Source of the DNA: Thermocrinis sp.
GTDB lineage: Bacteria; Aquificota; Aquificia; Aquificales; Aquificaceae
NCBI GenBank assembly: GCA_009903855.1
Contig: WYEK01000015.1
Coordinates: 1 to 11,404 of the forward strand
DNA length: 11,404 nucleotides
Reading direction: 5' to 3'
The first letter of the stretch is position 1. Each line of letters opens with the position of its first letter. Positions 7,061-11,404 of this stretch are shown here, one piece after another. Both the position numbers and the translations under genes were made by a program. Below the pieces are notes generated by a model. The model ran no database searches. It saw only the letters and a program-made list of their open reading frames with translations, and was not told the DNA's origin.

Positions 7061-7897
7061 ATGGGCCTTTTAGACAGGTTTAAGAAAAAGGATCAAGAGA
7101 AAGAGACACTATGGACCAAATGTCCCTCCTGCAAGTCCATACTCTATGTGCCAGAGCTAAAGGAGAACCTAAACGTTTGTCCTAAGTGCAACTATCACTT
7201 TCCCATGGGTTCAATGGAAAGGGTCAAGTCTCTACTTTCTGACTATTCCGTGCTCTTTGATAACATTCTTCCCACGGACCCTTTGAACTTTAAAGACAGC
7301 AAACCATACAAAGAAAGGCTCAGCCAAGCCCAAAAGGAGACAAACCTCACAGAGGCTATCGTAGTTGCCCGTGGAAAGTTAAAGGATATAGAGATAATCC
7401 TTTGCGCGATGGATTTTAACTTTATAGGTGGCAGTATGGGTTCGGTGGTGGGTGAAAGGTTTTACAGGGCATGTATGCGAAGCGCAGAGCAAAAGATACC
7501 TCTCTTTGCTGTCATAACCTCCGGTGGTGCAAGGATGCAGGAAGGCATACTTTCCCTTATGCAGATGGCAAAGACCGCCATAGGAGTGGGTTTTTTGAAG
7601 GAAAGGAGAGTACCCTACATAACCCTGCTAACAAATCCCACCATGGGTGGAGTATCTGCCAGCTTTGCCTTCCTTGGAGATATTATCATGGCAGAGCCTG
7701 GTGCTTTAATAGGCTTTGCGGGACCCCGGGTAATAGAGCAGACCATAAAACAACAACTTCCAGAGGGTTTTCAAACCGCAGAGTTTTTGCTTGAAAAGGG
7801 TATGATAGACATGATCGTGCATAGAAAGGATATAAAAGATACAGTCTATAAACTCCTTAAGATAGCCACCTACAGGAAAGGATGCCATGCTGTATGA
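7061..7897 (+). CDS. accD: Acetyl-CoA carboxylase carboxyltransferase, beta subunit
   Basis: The 278-residue product is the beta half of the carboxyltransferase that passes the carboxyl group from carboxybiotin to acetyl-CoA, giving malonyl-CoA for fatty acid synthesis. The N-terminal zinc ribbon is intact (Cys21, Cys24, Cys40, Cys43, numbered from the ATG). The crotonase-like core shows the ITSGGARMQEG and TNPTMGGVSASFA stretches, then IGFAGPRVIEQT, all typical of AccD. The partner AccA and the biotin proteins are not here. I take the ATG at 7061 as start; a TTG two codons upstream (7055) would add only Met-Gln. Neither has a Shine-Dalgarno sequence. A TAAAAT box at 7043-7048 lies 12 bases before the ATG, so the leader may be very short. 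The gene's last 11 bases overlap scpA. Confidence 0.95.
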   Translation: MGLLDRFKKKDQEKETLWTKCPSCKSILYVPELKENLNVCPKCNYHFPMGSMERVKSLLSDYSVLFDNILPTDPLNFKDSKPYKERLSQAQKETNLTEAIVVARGKLKDIEIILCAMDFNFIGGSMGSVVGERFYRACMRSAEQKIPLFAVITSGGARMQEGILSLMQMAKTAIGVGFLKERRVPYITLLTNPTMGGVSASFAFLGDIIMAEPGALIGFAGPRVIEQTIKQQLPEGFQTAEFLLEKGMIDMIVHRKDIKDTVYKLLKIATYRKGCHAV

Positions 7898-8495
7898 AGA
7901 AGAGCACCCCTTTGCCATAGCCTACCGGTTGGTGGAGGAAGGGAAGTTGGACCCTTGGAACGTGGATATAGCACAGCTTGCAAACCTATACATCCAAGAA
8001 ATAAGAAAAATGGAACTTCTTGATCTAAGGGTTCCCGCAAGGGCACTCTCTGCGGCAGTCTTTCTGCTAAAAAAACAGGTGGAAGTACTCTTTCCAGAGC
8101 CCAAAAAGAGGAGGGAGAGAAAATACACCCTGGAAGAAATCGTCCAAATGTTTAAAGAGGAGTCTGGAGAGTTAGCACAGCAGGATAACCAAACAGACAC
8201 CAATGGAATTGTGGAAGAGCAGATAAAAACCATAAAAAGAAAGCTACAGGCTTACAAAAGGGAAGTAAAGAAAAAGGGAAGAACAATACCCATACATGTA
8301 TCTAAGTTTGAAAACGCCCTGAGGGAGATTGAAGAACTGATAATGAAAGGCATCAGGAGATTTTCCTTTTTGGGCTTTGTAGCAAGCAGAAATCCGGTTC
8401 CCTATCTTATGGGTCTAATGTCCCTATACCAAGAGGGTAGAGTGAATGCTTACCAAAGAGAACCATACTCAGACATTGAGGTGGAAGTGCTATGA
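7887..8495 (+). CDS. scpA: Segregation and condensation protein A (kleisin of the SMC complex)
   Basis: The 202-residue product matches ScpA, the kleisin that bridges the SMC heads together with ScpB in chromosome condensation and segregation. The N-terminal helical domain reads HPFAIAYRLVEEGKLDPWNVDI and continues with YIQEI and a VPARALSAAVFLLKKQVEVLFPE block, equivalent to the family's A-x-L-L-x-x-K segment. A charged linker (about 68-130) precedes a C-terminal winged helix (about 155-202: FLGFVASRNPVPYLMGLMSL and a final YSDIEVEVL). The protein is shorter than the roughly 240-280 residues of many bacterial ScpA proteins and resembles the compact archaeal/thermophile form. The start overlaps accD by 11 bases and is preceded by a GGAAAGG-type ribosome binding site. 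Its stop overlaps the next gene by 4 bases (ATGA). Neither smc nor scpB is in the window. Confidence 0.85.
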   Translation: MLYEEEHPFAIAYRLVEEGKLDPWNVDIAQLANLYIQEIRKMELLDLRVPARALSAAVFLLKKQVEVLFPEPKKRRERKYTLEEIVQMFKEESGELAQQDNQTDTNGIVEEQIKTIKRKLQAYKREVKKKGRTIPIHVSKFENALREIEELIMKGIRRFSFLGFVASRNPVPYLMGLMSLYQEGRVNAYQREPYSDIEVEVL

Positions 8496-9145
8496 AACAT
8501 AAGAAAATTACTGCCGACATTTTTTCTTCGGTTAGCAGGCATTACGACGCTTTTTTGAACCTTATAACCTTTAGAAGGATCAAAGATTGGCAGAGGACCA
8601 TGTTGAAAGAAGTTGAAGGAGCAAAGACCCTTTTAGATGTGGGCACAGGAACAGGAGAGGTGCTTTTGCAAGCGGACCCTCAGGCCCTGAGGGTAGGCAT
8701 TGACCTTTCCTTAGGTATGTTAAAGGTTGCACACAAAAAGTGTCCCAATTGCGGTTTTGTTCTTGCAGATGCGGAAAACATACCCTTTAAAACCTTATCC
8801 TTTGACGCCATTACTCTATCTTTGGTATACAGACATCTCTACAACAGGTATCAGTTTCTGAAGGAAGCCCGAAGGGTTCTAAAGCCCGAGGGAAGACTGG
8901 CAATTCTTGATATAAACAAGTTTTGGCTCACCCCTCTCTTGATCTTTTTCATGAAGTTTCTCATAAAACCTTTGGGTCTCATACTCTTTGGCAGGGATAA
9001 GTGGGAATTTTTTATACACTCACTGGAAAACAGCCTGAGTGAAGAAGAGCTAAAAAGGGAGCTTGAATCCAACGGGTTTAAGGTGATAAAAACACAAAAA
9101 AGACTATTCGGTATAGTATATATAGTCTCTGCCCAAAGGATTTAG
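8492..9145 (+). CDS. UbiE/MenG-like SAM-dependent (naphtho)quinone methyltransferase
   Basis: The 217-residue protein is a class I SAM methyltransferase of the UbiE/MenG type. The N-terminus, IFSSVSRHYDAFLNLITF followed by a basic-Trp segment, matches the substrate-side signature of demethylmenaquinone methyltransferases. Motif I is LLDVGTGTGEV (47-57), the acidic residue after strand 2 is in GIDLS, DAENIPF is the motif II region, and EARRVLKPEGRLAILDIN is the family's post-motif segment. The usual GLRNV-type box is replaced by SLVYRHLYNR, so the substrate may not be ordinary demethylmenaquinone. Aquificales quinones include unusual naphthoquinones such as methionaquinone in Hydrogenobacter, so a role in quinone tailoring is reasonable but inferred. 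It is coupled to scpA by an ATGA overlap, with GAGGTGG 7 bases before the ATG. Its TAG overlaps the rpmA stop from the other strand by 3 to 4 bases (9142-9145). Confidence 0.75.
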   Translation: MKHKKITADIFSSVSRHYDAFLNLITFRRIKDWQRTMLKEVEGAKTLLDVGTGTGEVLLQADPQALRVGIDLSLGMLKVAHKKCPNCGFVLADAENIPFKTLSFDAITLSLVYRHLYNRYQFLKEARRVLKPEGRLAILDINKFWLTPLLIFFMKFLIKPLGLILFGRDKWEFFIHSLENSLSEEELKRELESNGFKVIKTQKRLFGIVYIVSAQRI

Positions 9146-9396
9146 GTTATTGGAATAACGCTAACGAACTTTTTGTTCCTTCTTGTTTCAAACTTTACCG
9201 CACCATCCACCAAAGCAAACAGGGTAAAGTCAGAACCCATACCTACATTTTTGCCCGGGTAGATTTTAGTACCCCTTTGCCTCACCAGTATGTTTCCTGC
9301 GCGAACTATCTGCCCATCAAACCTCTTTACACCTAACCTTTTCGAATGACTATCTCTACCGTTTTTCGTTGAACCACCGCTTGCCTTGGACGCCAT
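9142..9396 (-). CDS. rpmA: Large ribosomal subunit protein bL27
   Basis: The 84-residue product is bL27, whose N-terminus reaches towards the peptidyl-transferase centre of the 50S subunit. The family signature is complete: a short Ala/Lys-rich N-terminus, then GGSTKNGRDSHSKRLGVK (7-24), then VRAGNILVRQRGTK and PGKNVGMGSD. The length is normal, and the protein starts MASKASGG without the cleavable N-terminal extension seen in Firmicutes. An AGGAGGTG ribosome binding site (about 9410-9403) overlaps the end of rplU, which ends 3 bases upstream, so the two are cotranscribed. The gene converges on the ubiE-like gene with overlapping stop codons, leaving no room for a terminator between them. Confidence 0.97.
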   Translation of the reverse strand: MASKASGGSTKNGRDSHSKRLGVKRFDGQIVRAGNILVRQRGTKIYPGKNVGMGSDFTLFALVDGAVKFETRRNKKFVSVIPIT

Positions 9397-9399
9397 CTT

Positions 9400-9699
9400 T
9401 CACACCTCCTGTATTTCTTTTATTATAATCTCCGTGTAGGGCTGTCTATGTCCTCTCCATCTCTTGTAATTTTTCTTAGCCCTGAATTTAAAGACGATAA
9501 CCTTCTTGTGCTTTCCGTGACGTAAAACTTCCGCTATAACCTTTCCTTTTTGAAGGACGATTTCGCCGTTTTCCTTTCTTACTAAAACAGGCTTAAACTC
9601 CACAAGCTCTCCTTCATTTAAGTTCAACTTTTCAACCTTTAACTTATCACCAGGGCTTACCATATATTGCTTTCCGCCTGTTTCTATGATGGCATACAT
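9400..9699 (-). CDS. rplU: Large ribosomal subunit protein bL21
   Basis: The 99-residue product is bL21, a 23S rRNA-binding protein of the 50S subunit. It opens with the family signature MYAIIETGGKQYMV and ends in the basic FKFRAKKNYKRWRGHRQPYTEIII block typical of the C-terminus. Two in-frame ATGs are present (9705 and 9699). The GGAGG at 9711-9707 leaves only one base before the first but a perfect 7 bases before the second, and family members begin at the second, so 9699 is chosen. It is followed after 3 bases by rpmA, the usual rplU-rpmA pair. An intrinsic terminator of the upstream lipoprotein gene ends about 6 bases before the ribosome binding site, and I see no promoter of its own. Confidence 0.97.
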   Translation of the reverse strand: MYAIIETGGKQYMVSPGDKLKVEKLNLNEGELVEFKPVLVRKENGEIVLQKGKVIAEVLRHGKHKKVIVFKFRAKKNYKRWRGHRQPYTEIIIKEIQEV

Positions 9700-9706
9700 G
9701 TACATT

Positions 9707-9711
9707 CCTCC
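9707..9711 (-). promoter_or_regulatory. Ribosome binding site that fixes the rplU start
   Basis: GGAGG on the minus strand lies 7 bases before the ATG at 9699 and one base before the alternative ATG at 9705, so it decides for the downstream start. It follows directly on the T-rich tail of the terminator. Confidence 0.8.
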
Positions 9712-9717
9712 AAATTT

Positions 9718-9738
9718 AAAAAGGGGGCAAGCCCCCCT
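9718..9738 (-). terminator. Intrinsic terminator after the lipoprotein gene, abutting the rplU ribosome binding site
   Basis: Read on the minus strand, GGGGG (9736-9732), the tetraloop CTTG (9731-9728) and CCCCC (9727-9723) form a five-pair G:C hairpin. It can be extended by a G:U and an A:U pair and is followed at once by TTTTTAAATTT (9722-9712). G(CUUG)C is a known extra-stable RNA tetraloop setting. The structure lies 13 bases after the lipoprotein stop codon and would stop, or partly stop, transcription before rplU. Confidence 0.8.
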
Positions 9739-9751
9739 GAGGTGTTAATGC

Positions 9752-10015
9752 TTACTTCTTTTCGCCTGCAGGTTGTTGTTGCTGTTGCTGCTGTTGTTGT
9801 TCGCCTGCAGGTTGTTGTTGCTGTTGTTGTTGCTCGCCAGCAGGCTGTTGCTGTTGTTGCTGTTGTTGCTCGCCAGCAGGTTGCTGTTGTTGTTGAGCGG
9901 GTTGTTGCTGTTCAGCAGGCTTTTGTTCTCCTGCAGGTTGTTCCGCAGGCTTTTGCTGACAAGACACTGCCAACAGAGCTATGCTTGCCACTCCAAGTAG
10001 CAATAATTTTCTCAT
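9752..10015 (-). CDS. Small glutamine-rich lipoprotein with PAGE-polyQ repeats
   Basis: The 87-residue product has a lipoprotein signal peptide: MRK, a hydrophobic core (LLLLGVASIALLAV), and a lipobox-like LAVSC with Cys19 as the lipidated residue. The -3 residue is Ala, slightly off consensus. The mature part is low complexity: 36 of its 69 residues are Gln, arranged as runs of 8, 7 and 9 Gln separated by Pro-Ala-Gly-Glu, with shorter KPAEQ units at the start and PAGEKK at the end. Gln codons mix CAA and CAG. I know no function; it may be a flexible periplasmic or cell-surface tether. A GGAGG at 10028-10024 lies 8 bases before the ATG. The gene is the first in a transcript that can continue into rplU-rpmA, and a near-consensus promoter precedes it. 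The plus-strand Leu-rich frames opposite are artefacts of this repeat. Confidence 0.8.
   Translation of the reverse strand: MRKLLLLGVASIALLAVSCQQKPAEQPAGEQKPAEQQQPAQQQQQPAGEQQQQQQQQPAGEQQQQQQQPAGEQQQQQQQQQPAGEKK
9759..9878 (-). repeat. Coding tandem repeat: PAGE plus 7-9 Gln
   Basis: Within the lipoprotein, a unit of PAGE followed by 7-9 glutamines is repeated three times, and a last PAGE closes the array. At the DNA level the units are imperfect because CAA and CAG alternate irregularly and PAGE is spelt with different synonymous codons (both CCTGCAGGC and CCTGCTGGC forms occur). This argues for expansion followed by drift or selection, not a very recent slippage event. Confidence 0.75.
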
Positions 10016-10046
10016 TCCATCTACCTCCTAATGAGTTTTGTTCTTA

Positions 10047-10076
10047 ATTATATAGCAATATTTAAAGGGCTGTCAA
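10047..10076 (-). promoter_or_regulatory. Strong sigma-70 type promoter of the lipoprotein (and probably rplU-rpmA)
   Basis: On the minus strand a perfect TTGACA (10076-10071), an 18-base spacer and a perfect TATAAT (10052-10047) are present. Transcription would begin near 10040, giving a leader of about 25 bases that contains the GGAGG site. It is the best promoter match in the window. The 124-base stretch 10016-10139 is the divergent regulatory region shared with the dehydrogenase gene, whose own candidate -10 boxes (TAGAAT at 10105-10110 or TATAAC at 10114-10119) lack a good -35. Confidence 0.8.
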
Positions 10077-10139
10077 GTTTTTTTATAAACTACATAGCAC
10101 ATGATAGAATACTTATAACAAAAGCACGAGTATGAAAAC

Positions 10140-11144
10140 ATGCTAGTTTATGTTTTTGAAACCAAGGAGTGGGAAAGAAGGTATCTTACGGAAGTAGTAA
10201 AGGACATTGAACTGAAATTTTCGGAAGACAGGCTTAACAAGGATACAGTGCATAAATATAAGGATGCGGAAGCAGTGATCGTGTTTGTAGATTCACGAGT
10301 GGACAGGGAGGTTATAGACCAGCTTCCAAGGCTCAGGCTTATTATTACAAGGAGCACAGGCTATGACCATATAGATGTAAAGTATGCAATGGAGAGGGAC
10401 ATTGTAGTTTGTAATGTGCCCGATTATGCATCCATCACAGTGGCAGAATACACAATAGCCCTTATGCTTGCCCTCTCAAGAAGGCTGAAAGAGACGGTGC
10501 AGAGAACTTCAAAGGGGACCTTTTCTCGGGAGGGATTATCTGGCTTTGACCTTTCTGGTAAAACCTTAGGAGTTATTGGGACCGGTAGGATAGGAAAGTA
10601 TGTTATAAAACTCGCTCATGCCTTTGATATGAAAATTCTTGCTTACGACCTTGTAGAGGATAAAAGCTTGGTGAAAAACTATCATGTGGAGTATGTGGAA
10701 CTTGAAAGGCTCTTGAAAGATTCAGACATAATAACCATCCATGTGCCGTACACTCCCCAAACCCATCACCTTATCAATGTGGGCAATATAAACCTTCTTA
10801 AACCCACCGCTATGCTAATAAACACCGCCAGGGGTCCTGTGGTGGAAACAAAAGCTTTGGTGAAGGCTCTGAAGGAGGGGAAGTTGCTTGGGGGCGTTGC
10901 CTTGGATGTTTTTGAAGGGGAAGAAGCCCTCATAGAGGATGCTTATCTGGATAGAAGTTTTTCTTCGGATATGTTGCAAAATTCTCTCTTGGTTTCCTAC
11001 CTTGCTAAGCAAGAAAGAGTCATAATCACACCCCATAACGCATACAACACTAGGGATGCCCTCTTTAGAATGCTCGGCACTGTGGTAGAAAACCTAAGGG
11101 CTTTTTTGGAAGGGAAACCCAAGAATGTGGTCCATGATAATTGA
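10140..11144 (+). CDS. D-lactate dehydrogenase (D-2-hydroxyacid dehydrogenase family)
   Basis: The 334-residue cytoplasmic enzyme belongs to the NAD-dependent D-2-hydroxyacid dehydrogenases and is probably a D-lactate dehydrogenase interconverting pyruvate and D-lactate; a protein of this type and length is known from Aquifex aeolicus. The Rossmann fold shows GTGRIG (147-152) and the acidic Asp170 that selects NAD. The catalytic set is Arg231 (NTARGPVV), Glu260 (DVFEGEE) and His299 (TPHNAY). The substrate domain carries RSTGYDHID (71-79) and VPDYASITVAEYTIAL. The length is normal and nothing is missing. The ATG at 10140 has no strong Shine-Dalgarno; the ATG at 10132 runs into a stop after four codons. 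It is divergent from the lipoprotein gene. Related substrates such as hydroxypyruvate or phenylpyruvate cannot be excluded. Confidence 0.85.
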   Translation: MLVYVFETKEWERRYLTEVVKDIELKFSEDRLNKDTVHKYKDAEAVIVFVDSRVDREVIDQLPRLRLIITRSTGYDHIDVKYAMERDIVVCNVPDYASITVAEYTIALMLALSRRLKETVQRTSKGTFSREGLSGFDLSGKTLGVIGTGRIGKYVIKLAHAFDMKILAYDLVEDKSLVKNYHVEYVELERLLKDSDIITIHVPYTPQTHHLINVGNINLLKPTAMLINTARGPVVETKALVKALKEGKLLGGVALDVFEGEEALIEDAYLDRSFSSDMLQNSLLVSYLAKQERVIITPHNAYNTRDALFRMLGTVVENLRAFLEGKPKNVVHDN

Positions 11145-11190
11145 AGGATTTTTCCAGCTTTTCTGAATTTCTCGCTTAAGTTTTTTAGGA

Positions 11191-11196
11191 TATAAT
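11191..11196 (+). promoter_or_regulatory. -10 box before the GltD-like gene
   Basis: A perfect TATAAT lies 9 bases before the ATG at 11206. No convincing -35 element is found 16-18 bases upstream. A start about 7 bases after the box would leave a leader of only about 3 bases, and no Shine-Dalgarno is present at a useful distance. The 61-base gap 11145-11205 shows no clear terminator for the dehydrogenase gene. Confidence 0.45.
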
Positions 11197-11205
11197 TACA
11201 CTACA

Positions 11206-11404
11206 ATGCCCATAAAAATTCGCTATGAGGATAGAAACCACGAACCACTGCTATCACCCGAAGAAAGGGTAAAGACCTTCAGAGAGTACGCCCTTGGGTA
11301 TTCGGTCTCCCTTGCCTTGGACGAGGCGAACAGATGTCTGCTATGCAAGGATGCGGACCAAAGGTGCATAAAGGCTTGTCCCGCTGGTATTGATATACCG
11401 GGAT
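11206..11404 (+). CDS. GltD/NfnB/SudA-like FAD-dependent oxidoreductase subunit, N-terminal part (3'-truncated by window edge)
   Basis: The visible 66 codons begin at ATG 11206 and run off the window. The segment EANRCLLCKDADQRC ending in CIKACPAGIDIPG carries Cys44, Cys47, Cys54 and Cys58 followed by Pro, the N-terminal [4Fe-4S]-binding pattern shared by the glutamate synthase small subunit (GltD), the NADPH-dependent NfnB and sulfide dehydrogenase SudA, and the N-terminus of dihydropyrimidine dehydrogenase. The FAD and NAD(P)H domains would follow to the right. Which member it is cannot be told from this fragment; the gene upstream gives no hint, and the downstream neighbour is not seen. 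Confidence 0.75.
   Translation, partial: MPIKIRYEDRNHEPLLSPEERVKTFREYALGYSVSLALDEANRCLLCKDADQRCIKACPAGIDIPG

Noticed and set aside
9700..9705. Upstream ATG at 9705 as the rplU start
   Set aside because: The SD would be one base away; the ATG at 9699 has 7-base spacing and matches the family N-terminus.
9759..9960. Repeated sequence that could suggest a CRISPR array or noncoding tandem repeat
   Set aside because: Units are short, in frame, without unique spacers, and encode PAGE-polyQ within a signal-peptide protein.
10012..10020. Three-codon reading frame ATG-GAA-TGA just before the lipoprotein start
   Set aside because: Only 3 bases separate it from GGAGG, too close for good initiation, so a leader peptide is unlikely.
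9667..10047. Plus-strand frames rich in Leu or Val/Ala opposite the lipoprotein gene
   Set aside because: They are the complement of the CAA/CAG glutamine repeats. The minus-strand frame has a signal peptide, SD and promoter; these have none.
11145..11190. Possible terminator after the dehydrogenase gene
   Set aside because: T-runs are present, but I could not find a stable hairpin in front of them.

Overview
The window most likely comes from a thermophilic, chemolithoautotrophic bacterium of the Aquificales (Hydrogenobacter/Thermocrinis-like). The signs are a stand-alone alpha subunit of two-subunit class I fumarase, a short ScpA of the archaeal/thermophile style, a D-lactate dehydrogenase of the Aquifex type, Lys/Glu-rich proteins with mostly AGA/AGG arginine codons, and moderate GC. 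The genus is inferred. No tRNA, rRNA, CRISPR array or insertion sequence is visible.

Layout. (1) 2-466, plus strand: 3' end of a family 2 glycosyltransferase. (2) 7026-467, minus strand, a tightly packed run: ArnT/PMT-like membrane glycosyltransferase, VWA-domain protein of the NorD/CobT kind, DNA methyltransferase, PD-(D/E)XK-type restriction endonuclease candidate, fumarase alpha subunit, and an unlisted 32-residue membrane peptide whose TTG start overlaps the fumarase stop. The methyltransferase/endonuclease pair looks like a type II restriction-modification system inserted into an otherwise housekeeping run. (3) 7061-9145, plus strand: accD-scpA-ubiE-like, with overlapping genes (fatty acid synthesis, chromosome condensation, quinone methylation). 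(4) 10015-9142, minus strand: a glutamine-rich small lipoprotein, then rplU and rpmA (bL21, bL27). A near-perfect sigma-70 promoter precedes the lipoprotein, and an intrinsic terminator sits just before the rplU ribosome binding site. (5) 10140-11144, plus strand: D-lactate dehydrogenase family protein, divergent from the lipoprotein. (6) 11206 to the right edge: start of a GltD/NfnB/SudA-type flavoprotein subunit.

Most genes are ordinary core metabolism. The points that deserve a second look are the hidden membrane peptide after fumA, the promoter-lipoprotein-terminator-rplU arrangement, poly-glutamine tracts in a presumed thermophile's lipoprotein, the R-M pair with a possible migrated catalytic acid, the VWA protein with a degenerate HExxH-like site and no MoxR ATPase nearby, an ArnT-like enzyme with both expected aspartates exchanged, and several SD-less starts placed very close to -10-like boxes.
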